64,000 nt of DNA from Tsukamurella ocularis (GTDB lineage Bacteria > Actinomycetota > Actinomycetes > Mycobacteriales > Mycobacteriaceae), in the NCBI RefSeq assembly GCF_024807615.1, contig NZ_JANUCJ010000005.1, positions 1 through 64,000 on the forward strand, written 5' to 3'. A program made the position numbers and the translations under genes. The number at the start of each line of letters is the position of its first letter. The stretch's first letter is position 1. The notes under the pieces were generated by a model. It saw only the letters and a list, made by a program, of their open reading frames with translations, did no database searches and was not told where the DNA came from. Positions 55,849-64,000 of the stretch are shown here, in pieces.

Positions 55849-57374
55849 GCGGCTCCTCTCGTCCGGGTGGTGCGTCCGGCGGCCCGTCGGGACTGGCGGA
55901 ACAGCAGGTAGGTGGTGGGCAGCGACAGGAGCACCATCGCCATGGCGTAGGGCGCAGCGCCGGGATAGTCGATCTCGCTACTGCGCGCCCAGAACTCGGT
56001 CGCGAGGGTGCGGGTTCCGTTGGGCGCCAGGATCAGCGTCGCCGTCAGCTCGTTGGTGACGGCGAGGAAGACGAGGGCCGCGCCCGCCGCCGACGCGGGC
56101 GCGGTGAGGCGGAGGGTGATGCGCGCGAAGGCGATCGGGGGCGGCGCGCCGAGGGCGCGGGCCGCCTCCTCCAGCGAGACCGGCGCCTGGGCCAGGCCCG
56201 CACGCAGGCCCACGGCGGCGCGCGGCAGGAAGAGCAGCACGTAGGCGAGGATCAGCACCGTCGCGCTCTGGTACAGGTCCGGTACCGCGCGGATCGAGAC
56301 GGTGACCAGCGCCAGGCCGATGACGATGCCGGGCATCGCGCTGCTGACGTAGGTCGAGGCCTCCAACGTCCGGGTGATGCCGTTCGGCCGGCGCACGGCG
56401 AGGTACGCGAGCGGGAACGCGGCGGCGACGGTGAGCACGGCGGTCGCCGCGCCGTAGCCGAGCGAGGTGCCGAGCGCCTCGAGGAGGTCCGCGGGCACCG
56501 TCTGCGCGGCGCCGCGCACGGTCCACCGGACGACGAACCACAGCGGGAGCCCGAGGGCCGCGCCCACGAGTGTTAGGAGCGCGACCTGTGCGCCGGCCTG
56601 GTAGCGGCCCAACAGGATCCGCTCCGGCGTCGCGACCGCGCCCGAGCCCACCCGGGCATACCGGGCGTGGCCGCGGGCGGCGACCTCGGCGACGAGCAGG
56701 AGCAGGCACAGCAACGCCAGCACCCCGGCGAGCATCGACCCCGCGGCACCGTTGAAGGTCGACTGGTACTGGACCATGATCGCGGTGGTGAAGGTGTCGA
56801 ACCGGATCATGGCGAACGCGCCGTACTCGGCGAGCAGGTGCAGCGCCACGAGCACGGCGCCGCCGAGCGCCGCGAGCCGCAACTGTGGGAGGACGACTCG
56901 GACGAACACCGCCCACCGCCCGAGGCCGAGCGCGGCGGCAGACTCCTCGAGCGCGGGGTCGAGTCGGCTCAGTGCCGCCGCGACCGGGATGTAGACGAGC
57001 GGGTAGTAGAACAGCACCGCGATCAGAACGCCCGACCACAATCCGCCGAGCGACGGGATCGCGGAGACCCAGCCGTAGCTGCCGACGAACGCGGGGATCG
57101 CGAGCGGCGCGGCGAGCAGCAGCGACCACGCCCGGCGGCCCCAGAGCGTGGTCCGCTCGACCAGCCAGGCGCCGCCGACGCCGAGGATCACACTGAGCGG
57201 CACCGCGATCACCGTGAGTAGGACGGTGTTGATGAGGAGCTCGGCGACGCGGGGCCGGAAGACGAGCCGGACGGATTCCGCCCAGCCGGTGTCGATCGTC
57301 GTATACACGACGAAGCCCAGCGGCACCGCCGCGACCGCCGCGAGGGCGGCGGCCGCGAGGGTGAGCAGCCTCAG
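55845..57374 (-). CDS. ferric-iron ABC transporter permease (FbpB-like), possible CTG start
   Basis: A 509-residue fused permease with about twelve membrane helices and two binding-protein-dependent transport motifs, ESAAALGLGRWAVFVRVVLP and EEAARALGAPPPIAFARITL, as in FbpB-type iron transporters. No ATG, GTG or TTG precedes the first helix. The candidate start is a CTG overlapping the fbpA stop in the sequence CTGA, with GAGGCGGG six bases upstream, mirroring the ATGA and GTGA overlaps elsewhere here. The first conventional start is a GTG inside helix 1 and would truncate it. The product should pair with the ATPase just downstream. Confidence 0.85.
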   Translation of the reverse strand: MRLLTLAAAALAAVAAVPLGFVVYTTIDTGWAESVRLVFRPRVAELLINTVLLTVIAVPLSVILGVGGAWLVERTTLWGRRAWSLLLAAPLAIPAFVGSYGWVSAIPSLGGLWSGVLIAVLFYYPLVYIPVAAALSRLDPALEESAAALGLGRWAVFVRVVLPQLRLAALGGAVLVALHLLAEYGAFAMIRFDTFTTAIMVQYQSTFNGAAGSMLAGVLALLCLLLLVAEVAARGHARYARVGSGAVATPERILLGRYQAGAQVALLTLVGAALGLPLWFVVRWTVRGAAQTVPADLLEALGTSLGYGAATAVLTVAAAFPLAYLAVRRPNGITRTLEASTYVSSAMPGIVIGLALVTVSIRAVPDLYQSATVLILAYVLLFLPRAAVGLRAGLAQAPVSLEEAARALGAPPPIAFARITLRLTAPASAAGAALVFLAVTNELTATLILAPNGTRTLATEFWARSSEIDYPGAAPYAMAMVLLSLPTTYLLFRQSRRAAGRTTRTRGAA

Positions 57375-58417
57375 AGCAGGCCCGCCTCGGTCATCAGGGT
57401 CACGACCTGCGGGCCGTTGAGGGTGGCCGGGTCGACGGTCGGCGCCTGCAGGTCCGCCATCGGGACGAGCTTCGCGTTGGCCGGGACGCCGGAGGCCACT
57501 GGGTACTCGAAGGACGTGCCCTTCTCGAGCACCTCCTGGCCTGCTTTGGAGGTGATGAACTTGAGCAGTTGCTGGGCCTGCCCCTGCTTCTTCGACGACT
57601 TCAGGACGCCGCCGCCGGAGATCGAGACGAAGGCGCCCGGGTCCTGGTTCTTGAAGTAGTGGGTGCCCACGTTGCCGGAGTTCTCGCCGGTCTTCGCCTG
57701 GTCGCCGTAGAAGTAGTAGTGGTAGATGAGGGCGGTGTCGACCTCGCCGGCGTTGACGGCCTTCATGGCGGCGCCGTTGCCCTTGTACTCCTTGGCGTTC
57801 TCCTTCATCGCCTTCAGCCAGTCCTTCGTAGCCTGCTCGCCCTTGAGCTGCAAGTAGGCCGAGACGATGGCCTGGAAGTCCGCGCCGGACGGCGACGCGC
57901 TCCAGCGCCCCTTCCACTCCGGCGTCGCGAGGTCGGCCATCGACTTCGGCAGCTGCTCGGGCGTCACCTTGCGCTTGTCGTAGACGAGCACCGTCGAGCG
58001 GGCCGCGATTCCCGTCCACTTGCCCGTGGACGGCTTGAGACCGTTGTTCACCTGCGCGAGCGTCGCCGGGTCGACGTCGGCGAACAGCCCCTTGTTCTCG
58101 ACCTGGGTCATCGCGGGCGAGTTCTCGGTGAGGAAGACGTCGGCGGGTGAGCGGTCGCCCTCGGCGATGATCTGCTGCGCCAGTTCGGAATCCTTGCCCT
58201 GGCGGATCGTGACCTTGATACCCGTCTCCGCCGTGAACTTCTCCACCCACTCCTTCGCAAGGGTGTCGTGCTGGGCGTTGTAGAGCGTCAGTTCACCGCC
58301 CGCGGAGCTCGAGCTCGACGGTGCAGCACCGTCGCCACTCGACCCGCAGGCCGTGATCGTGAGGGAGGCCACCGTCACCAGTGCGGCCGCCAAAGTGGAG
58401 CGCTTGCGCAACGACAT
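57371..58417 (-). CDS. ferric-iron-binding lipoprotein (FbpA/FutA-like)
   Basis: Extracytoplasmic iron-binding protein of 348 residues anchored by a lipid on Cys24 (lipobox LTITAC). The mature protein starts with a Ser-rich spacer and GELTLYNAQHDTLAKEW, the typical N-terminus of class-4 iron-binding proteins. The tyrosine-rich segment ALIYHYYFYGDQ is where such proteins hold Fe(III), and GFE-type loops are absent. AAAAGGA precedes the ATG. A 13/19 match to the IdeR box lies 49-67 bases upstream. First gene of the uptake operon. Confidence 0.9.
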   Translation of the reverse strand: MSLRKRSTLAAALVTVASLTITACGSSGDGAAPSSSSSAGGELTLYNAQHDTLAKEWVEKFTAETGIKVTIRQGKDSELAQQIIAEGDRSPADVFLTENSPAMTQVENKGLFADVDPATLAQVNNGLKPSTGKWTGIAARSTVLVYDKRKVTPEQLPKSMADLATPEWKGRWSASPSGADFQAIVSAYLQLKGEQATKDWLKAMKENAKEYKGNGAAMKAVNAGEVDTALIYHYYFYGDQAKTGENSGNVGTHYFKNQDPGAFVSISGGGVLKSSKKQGQAQQLLKFITSKAGQEVLEKGTSFEYPVASGVPANAKLVPMADLQAPTVDPATLNGPQVVTLMTEAGLL

Positions 58418-58465
58418 CGTCGAATCCTTTTCTTGAGCAACGAAATCACTCACGACGGGCGAGAG

Positions 58466-58484
58466 TAAGGCGACGCTACACTAA
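58466..58484. promoter_or_regulatory. IdeR/DtxR-like iron box before the iron transporter
   Basis: The 19 bases from TAAGGCGACG match the IdeR consensus at 13 of 19 positions, with both outer ends conserved. On the minus strand TAGTGT, a plausible -10, lies inside it and another, TACTCT, overlaps its edge. Repression by iron-loaded IdeR is the expected control for an iron importer. Confidence 0.55.
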
Positions 58485-58523
58485 GCCAGACGAGATGGGG
58501 AGCAACCGGACATACCTGACGCG

Positions 58524-59591
58524 TCAGAGAACCAGGACCGCGGCGACCGTCGCGGGAACGGCGAGCAACAGGCCGTGGAACGCGAACCGTCGGGCGGAGA
58601 TCCGCACCCCCGCGCGGGCGCACCGCTCCCGCCAGAGCAGCGTCGCCAGCGAAGCCCACAGCGTCACGATCGGCGCCACCCCCACGCCGATGAGCAGCGC
58701 CATGAGCCGCAGCGGGTCGCCGGCGGCGACGGGCTCGAGGGCCAGGTACGCGGGCAGGTTGTTCACCCCGTTCGCGGCGAGCGCCCCGACGCCCGCCACC
58801 CGCAACAGGTCCGACGGTGCCGCGCCCGCCCCCGCGACCTCGCGCAGGACACCCTCCAGCCCCAGTGCGAGGAGCACCTGTACCCCGGCGAAGACGGCCG
58901 CCAGGATCAGCACCATCCGCCACGGCACCACGATCTCGCGGAGCCGCTCCGGCGCGCGAACGGCAACGGCGCCGGCCAGGACGATCGCGGCCATCGTCGA
59001 CGCCCCGGCGGGCGAGACCCCGAGCGCGAAGGCCGGCCCCAGAGCGAGGCAGACGGCCGCCGCGACGCCGAAGAGGACCCGGTCAGCGGGCGCCGCGAAG
59101 TCGGGGATCTCGTACCGGCCGCGCAGGTCCCGGCGGTGCAGCAGCCACAGCACGACGACGGTGACCGCGATCGCCGCCAGCGCGGGCCGCCAGGAGAGCG
59201 CGACGTACGCCCGCACACCGCCCTCGAGGTGGTACACCGCGAGCAGGTTGGTGAGGTTCGAGACCGGCAGCAGCAGCGAGGCCGTGTTGGCGAGCCAGAC
59301 CGTGGTCATCGCGAAGGGCAGGGGCGCCAGCCCGAGCCGCGACGCTGCTGCCAGCACGACGGGTGTCAGCAGCACCGCCGTGGTGTCGAGGCTGAGCACG
59401 ATGGTCGCCACGCAGGCGGCTGCCACCGTGCACAACCACATCAGCGGTACGCGGCCCCGGCCGAGGCGCGCGGCGAGCACGCCGAGCGCGTCGAACACGC
59501 CGGCCAACTGCGCGATCTCGGCGACCACGGTGATCGCGAGGAGGAAGACGAGCACGGGCGCGACCTGCGCCGCCACCTCAGCCACGTTCAC
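58524..59591 (-). CDS. ArsB/NhaD-type ion permease (SLC13-like superfamily)
   Basis: A 355-residue membrane protein with about ten helices. The two re-entrant-loop segments of the ion transporter superfamily are visible: [19 protein letters not shown] with [20 protein letters not shown] in the first half, and [14 protein letters not shown] in the second. The first matches ArsB-type arsenite permeases closely, but no arsR, arsC or arsA is nearby and it is shorter than usual ArsB (about 430). The substrate is uncertain. The GTG start overlaps the uvrC stop in GTGA, so it is translated after uvrC. Confidence 0.8.
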   Translation of the reverse strand: MNVAEVAAQVAPVLVFLLAITVVAEIAQLAGVFDALGVLAARLGRGRVPLMWLCTVAAACVATIVLSLDTTAVLLTPVVLAAASRLGLAPLPFAMTTVWLANTASLLLPVSNLTNLLAVYHLEGGVRAYVALSWRPALAAIAVTVVVLWLLHRRDLRGRYEIPDFAAPADRVLFGVAAAVCLALGPAFALGVSPAGASTMAAIVLAGAVAVRAPERLREIVVPWRMVLILAAVFAGVQVLLALGLEGVLREVAGAGAAPSDLLRVAGVGALAANGVNNLPAYLALEPVAAGDPLRLMALLIGVGVAPIVTLWASLATLLWRERCARAGVRISARRFAFHGLLLAVPATVAAVLVL

Positions 59592-61570
59592 GCGCCGTCG
59601 GTGCGCAGGCCGTCGAGCACTGTGCGGGCCGTCGTCATCCCGATCCCGGGCACCTCCACGATCTCCTCGAGGCTGGCCCCGCGGAGCTTGGTGACCGAGC
59701 CGAAGTGCTGCAGCAGCGCGGTCTTGCGGGTGTCACCGAGGCCGGGAATCGCATCGAGGGCGCTCGCGGTCATCCGCTTGGACCGCTTGCTGCGGTGGAA
59801 GGAGATCGCGAACCGGTGCGCCTCGTCACGCACCCGCTGCAGGAGGAACAGCGCATCCGAGCTGCGCGGCAGGATCACCGGGTCCTCGTCGCCGGGGACC
59901 CACACCTCCTCGAGCCGCTTGGCGAGCCCCACCACTGCCACGTCGGTCACGCCGAGCTCGTCCAGCACTTCCTGCGCGGCGGCGGCCTGGGGAGCCCCAC
60001 CGTCGACTACGAAGAGGTTGGGCGGGTACGCGAACCGTCGGGGGCGCCCCGTCTGTGGGTCGAGCGCTGCCTCCGGGGCGAGGTCTCCCCCGTTGTCGTC
60101 TCCGTCGGCATCCTCGACCTTCCGGGCGTCCGCGCGGTGGCGGAGAAAGCGGCGTCGGGTGACCTCGGCGATCGACGCGACGTCATCGCTGTGGCCGTCG
60201 CCCGCGGCTTCCTTGATCCCGTAGTGCCGGTAGTCGGACTTCTTCGCCAGTCCGTCCTCGAAGACCACGAGGGAGGCCACCACGTCGGAGCCCTGGATGT
60301 GGCTGATGTCGACGCACTCGATGCGCAGGGGCGCCTCGTCGAGATCCAGCGCGTCCTGCAGTCCCTGTAGCGCCGCCGAGCGGGCCGTGAGGTCCCCCGA
60401 GCGTTTGAGCTTGTGCTGGTGCAGGGCCTCGATGGCGTTGCGCTCCACCGTCTCCATGAGGGTGCGTTTGTCGCCGCGCTGCGGAATGCGCAGCGAGACC
60501 CGGGCTCCGCGCAACCCGGTGAGCCAGTCCTGCAGCTCGTCCGCGTCGTCCGGCAGCACCGGCACGAGGACCTCGCGCGGCACGGGATTGACCGCACCGT
60601 CGCCCGACTGCTCAGCGCGCTCGACCTCCTCGCCGTAGAACTGGGTGACGAACTGCTCCAGCAGCTCGGCGTGCTCGTTCTGCTCCGCGTCTCCCGGTTT
60701 TTCGACGACCCAGCCGCGCTGCCCGCGGACGCGGCCACCGCGGACGTGGAAGATCTGCACGGCGGCCTCGAGCTCGTCGGCGGAGAACGCGATGACGTCG
60801 GCGTCGGTACCGTCGCCGAGCACCACGGCCTGCTTCTCGACGGCCTTGCGCAGGGCCGCCACGTCGTCACGCAGGCGCGCGGCCCGCTCGAAGTCGAGGT
60901 CCTCGCTGGCGGAGAGCATATCGTTCTCGAGTTGTTTGACGAGGTTGTCGGTCTTGCCGGCGAGGAAGTCGCAGAAGTCCTCGACGATCTGTCGGTGCTC
61001 CGTGGCCGTGACCCGCCCGACGCACGGCGCGGAGCACTTGTCGATGTAGCCCAGCAGGCACGGACGGCCCATCTGGTTGTGCCGCTTGAAGACCCCCGCC
61101 GAGCAGGTGCGGGCCGGGAAGACCCGCAGGAGCAGGTCGAGCGTCTCGCGGATGGCCCAGGCGTGGCTGTAGGGGCCGAAGTAGCGCACGCCCTTGCGCC
61201 GCGGGCCGCGGTAGACGTACAGCCTCGGGTACTCCTCGTTGAGAGTGACCGCGAGCATCGGGTACGTCTTGTCGTCCCGGTAGCGGACGTTGAACTGCGG
61301 GTCGAACTCCTTGATCCAGTTGTACTCGAGTTGGAGGGCCTCGACCTCGGTGCCCACGACGGTCCACTCGACGGACGCCGCGGTCGTGACCATCTGGTAG
61401 GTCCGCGGGTGCAGGCCGAAGACGTCGGCGAAGTAGGAGTTCAGGCGGCTACGCAGCGACTTCGCCTTGCCGACGTAGATGACGCGGCCGTGCTTGTCCC
61501 GGAACTTGTACACGCCGGGCTGCGTGGGGATGGTGCCCGGTGCGGGACGGTAACTCTGCGGATCGGCCAC
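59588..61570 (-). CDS. uvrC: excinuclease UvrC
   Basis: Nuclease subunit of nucleotide excision repair, making both cuts around the lesion, 660 residues. The N-terminal GIY-YIG domain (about 10-95) reads [24 protein letters not shown] motif ([16 protein letters not shown]) binds UvrB. The RNase H-like domain begins [20 protein letters not shown], and the last 70 residues are a tandem helix-hairpin-helix ([20 protein letters not shown]). It normally lies directly upstream of rapZ in this order; here it is followed by the ArsB-like permease. Confidence 0.97.
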   Translation of the reverse strand: MADPQSYRPAPGTIPTQPGVYKFRDKHGRVIYVGKAKSLRSRLNSYFADVFGLHPRTYQMVTTAASVEWTVVGTEVEALQLEYNWIKEFDPQFNVRYRDDKTYPMLAVTLNEEYPRLYVYRGPRRKGVRYFGPYSHAWAIRETLDLLLRVFPARTCSAGVFKRHNQMGRPCLLGYIDKCSAPCVGRVTATEHRQIVEDFCDFLAGKTDNLVKQLENDMLSASEDLDFERAARLRDDVAALRKAVEKQAVVLGDGTDADVIAFSADELEAAVQIFHVRGGRVRGQRGWVVEKPGDAEQNEHAELLEQFVTQFYGEEVERAEQSGDGAVNPVPREVLVPVLPDDADELQDWLTGLRGARVSLRIPQRGDKRTLMETVERNAIEALHQHKLKRSGDLTARSAALQGLQDALDLDEAPLRIECVDISHIQGSDVVASLVVFEDGLAKKSDYRHYGIKEAAGDGHSDDVASIAEVTRRRFLRHRADARKVEDADGDDNGGDLAPEAALDPQTGRPRRFAYPPNLFVVDGGAPQAAAAQEVLDELGVTDVAVVGLAKRLEEVWVPGDEDPVILPRSSDALFLLQRVRDEAHRFAISFHRSKRSKRMTASALDAIPGLGDTRKTALLQHFGSVTKLRGASLEEIVEVPGIGMTTARTVLDGLRTDGA

Positions 61571-61623
61571 CCTTCCAGATTAGGACGGGCGGCCGACAAG
61601 TTCGGGTGCGGGCGGGCCGAGGT

Positions 61624-61974
61624 TCAACCGATGGGGATCCAGATCGGCCCGATCCAGAAGCCCCAGTGGTTGCGCCCCTGGTCCCAGACCGGGGTGTGCC
61701 AGGCACCCTGCCGGTAGACGGGCCCGGGCCGCCAGTTCGGGTTCTGCCCGTTCGGCCGCGGTGCGACCTGGCGGGGCACCTGGTTCGGTGCCGGCCGGGC
61801 GGCCGGCTGCGGCGTGGGCCTCGCGGCGGGGCGAGCGCCCTGCCCGACGCCCGGGGCACCGGGCTGGCCGGGATTCGGCGCCGCGGCGGCGGTGCCGGCG
61901 CCGACGGTGGCGACACCGCCGACCGCGGTGGCGCCGAGGAGTGCGGATCCGATCATCTTCTTCATCGTCGTCAT
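61624..61974 (-). CDS. small secreted Pro-rich protein with tryptophan-rich end
   Basis: A 116-residue exported protein of unknown function. A signal peptide (MTTMKKMIGSALLGATAVGG through AAAAP, about 1-32) precedes a Pro/Ala/Arg/Gln-rich disordered stretch. The C-terminal 30 residues, WRPGPVYRQGAWHTPVWDQG followed by WGFWIGPIWIPIG, are rich in Trp and aromatic residues and may insert in or bind the envelope. Such short Trp-tail proteins recur in mycolic-acid actinobacteria without known function. It lies between uvrC and the zinc-finger gene on the same strand. Confidence 0.75.
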   Translation of the reverse strand: MTTMKKMIGSALLGATAVGGVATVGAGTAAAAPNPGQPGAPGVGQGARPAARPTPQPAARPAPNQVPRQVAPRPNGQNPNWRPGPVYRQGAWHTPVWDQGRNHWGFWIGPIWIPIG

Positions 61975-62039
61975 ACGAGAAGCCTGACCGCCGCACCTGC
62001 GCGCCGGCGTGGGACGGCCTGCGCGTTCGCTGGGACTCG

Positions 62040-63242
62040 TCAGGCGGTCACCGTGGGCTCGGCGGCGCTCCCGGCAGGACGACGGGGCGCGCGGGGACGC
62101 CGCGGGACCATGCTGCGCGAGGCGAGCAGGTCGTCGGCGGCCAGGCCGAACCGGCGGCGGTAGGCCTCCGCATCGATGCTGTGCACACCGAGGTGCGGGA
62201 CGAGCATCGCCACCCACAATCCGCACAGGTGACACTGGACCCGGTCGCCGTCGTCCTCCAGCCGTCCCGCGCACGAGCGCAACAGGTCGCCGAGGGCATC
62301 GACGTAGTCGTCGTGCGCCGCCATCCGGTCCACGAACTCGGCGACCCGCTGGTCCGTGGCGTCTATACGGGTGCGGAACTGCGACGGGCTCAGGTGCTCG
62401 AGGACGCTTCGGCGCAGCTCGAGGTAGTGGTCGAGCAGTCCCTCTCGCTCCATCGCGTGCTCGAAGGCGGTGCGCGGGGCGGCATGCCCGTCGTGCTCGG
62501 TCCGGGCGCCCCACCGCGCCCGCGTGCGGGCGGGGCCGCGCCGCCCGCTGATCCGGCCGTGAGCGGCGACGTGGTTGTCGACGCTCGCGAACCACAGCCC
62601 GCATGCCGGGCACTGTTTGAGCGCGCCGCCGGGGGCGCTGACGGGGGACGGCACGGTGAACGCCGTCGGGTCGTGGCTCCACGCGTCGATGATCGCAACC
62701 GTCACCGACGCGGCATCGGTGCCCACGCGGTCCGCGAGCCGGCTCGGCCCGAGACCGTTGGCGGCGGCCCAGTTGGCGGCCTCGGCCCAGCTGCCCCAGG
62801 GCGCATCCGGGGGCAGTTCGGTCAACGGGACTCCACGGCCCGGCGGCGGGGCATCCGATGAGCGTTCCAGGGCGTTCGGAGAGGCCCGTGGGTGTAAGGG
62901 TCGACCGCTCTGCCGCAACGGTTCGACGGCCCGCTGCCGGTTGGGGTGCCGAGGGCGGGGCGCAGAGGAGCGCTGACGACCCCGACGGTGCACGACGCGG
63001 TGCGCCTCGACGTCCGAGAACCAGATCCCGCACTCGGGACACTGCTCGACGCCAACCGGCGGCACGGTGGCGGGCGGCCGGGTGAACAGGTCGGGGAACC
63101 GCGTCCACTCGTCGGCGATGGCCAGCAGAGCGTCGATCCGGCTGACCCCTTCGCGCTGCGCGATCGCGCCCACGCCGAAGCCGCCGGCCGCCGCCCAATT
63201 AGCAGCGGCGACCCAGCGTGGACCGTGAGACTGCTCGGGCAT
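62040..63242 (-). CDS. triple CxxC zinc-finger protein with duplicated module and MucR-like end
   Basis: A 400-residue protein built of repeats. Module A (about 9-85) and module B (about 148-228) share WxxAANWAAAxGxG, then a helical stretch with an [AI]DxW step and a Pro-rich hinge, and end in finger QCPECGIWFSDVEAHRVVH (A) or QCPACGLWFASVDNHVAAH (B). A third finger, VQCHLCGLWVAMLVPHLGVH, is followed by DAEAYRRRFGLAADDL, the pattern of MucR/Ros zinc-finger regulators. Arg-rich linkers separate the modules. No named family covers the whole protein. A nucleic-acid-binding role is the most likely reading. The start has only a weak ribosome site (GAAAG). Confidence 0.8.
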   Translation of the reverse strand: MPEQSHGPRWVAAANWAAAGGFGVGAIAQREGVSRIDALLAIADEWTRFPDLFTRPPATVPPVGVEQCPECGIWFSDVEAHRVVHRRGRQRSSAPRPRHPNRQRAVEPLRQSGRPLHPRASPNALERSSDAPPPGRGVPLTELPPDAPWGSWAEAANWAAANGLGPSRLADRVGTDAASVTVAIIDAWSHDPTAFTVPSPVSAPGGALKQCPACGLWFASVDNHVAAHGRISGRRGPARTRARWGARTEHDGHAAPRTAFEHAMEREGLLDHYLELRRSVLEHLSPSQFRTRIDATDQRVAEFVDRMAAHDDYVDALGDLLRSCAGRLEDDGDRVQCHLCGLWVAMLVPHLGVHSIDAEAYRRRFGLAADDLLASRSMVPRRPRAPRRPAGSAAEPTVTA

Positions 63243-63262
63243 GTCTTTCAGAATGCATCATT

Positions 63263-63287
63263 GTGTCAACCCCAGGTGTTCTGACAC
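63263..63287. promoter_or_regulatory. inverted repeat upstream of the zinc-finger gene
   Basis: GTGTCA-N13-TGACAC lies 21-45 bases before the zinc-finger start and just after the end of the next gene upstream. It could be an operator or part of a terminator. The spacing suits two major-groove contacts about two turns apart. Confidence 0.35.
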
Positions 63288-63301
63288 GCCTGTCCGAGTC
63301 T

Positions 63302-64000
<699 letters not shown>

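Overview
The window is high-GC actinobacterial DNA from the mycolic-acid-bearing order Mycobacteriales. The best fit is Tsukamurella or a close relative, but the species is an inference. The support is gene content and order: a sufR-B-D-C-S-U-T operon beside mptB, then a two-gene ABC exporter, ctaA, qor, ctaB, a tkt-tal-zwf-opcA-pgl operon, secG-tpiA-pgk-gap, and whiA-yvcK-rapZ ... uvrC. This is the order known in Mycobacterium from uvrC to sufT, here carrying ppc and several insertions. EspC-like type VII secretion substrates and an MptB mannosyltransferase agree with this placement.

Layout. 1-5930: start of pyruvate kinase, lgt, a GT39-type glycosyltransferase, then a divergent histidine kinase/response regulator/lycopene cyclase operon running head-on into a thioredoxin gene. 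6061-11873: accessory genes, namely a lectin-LysM protein, an acyl-CoA dehydrogenase behind a KstR-type palindrome, MarR-family regulators (one fused to an acetyltransferase), an acyl-CoA synthetase and a CxxC protein of unknown function. 11886-18087: the SUF iron-sulfur assembly operon. 18200-23032: mptB, ABC exporter and heme A synthase. 23067-28274: oxidoreductases, a TetR regulator and ctaB. 28580-35049: pentose phosphate operon. 35046-41541: accessory stretch with a VOC protein, a three-gene ESX-substrate cassette, a secreted lipase homologue without its catalytic serine, an unknown secreted protein and a second acyl-CoA dehydrogenase. 41742-51509: epoxide hydrolase-like protein, ppc, secG, the lower-glycolysis operon, then whiA-yvcK-rapZ. 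51623-59591: insertion separating rapZ from uvrC, with a DD-carboxypeptidase, gamma-glutamyltransferase lipoprotein, unknown protein, ferric-iron ABC transporter and ArsB-like permease. 59588-64000: uvrC, a small secreted protein, an unusual triple zinc-finger protein and the 3' part of a fatty acyl-CoA ligase.

How it works together. Much of the window is central carbon, redox and metal biochemistry. The pentose phosphate operon supplies NADPH, the gap-pgk-tpiA operon carries lower glycolysis, and ppc refills oxaloacetate. ctaA and ctaB make heme A for cytochrome aa3, and the SUF operon builds Fe-S clusters. Two 19-bp sites resembling the IdeR/DtxR iron box lie before sufR (14/19 matches) and before the ferric-iron transporter (13/19). 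This suggests that iron supply and iron use are co-regulated.

Two window-wide patterns stand out. At least thirteen genes have a TANNNT hexamer 6-8 bases before the start codon and no separate leader, the layout of leaderless mRNAs, and this fixes several starts. The 9-mer GCACCGTCG or its complement occurs about three dozen times by eye, far above what base composition predicts. No tRNA, rRNA, CRISPR array, insertion sequence or prophage was seen.
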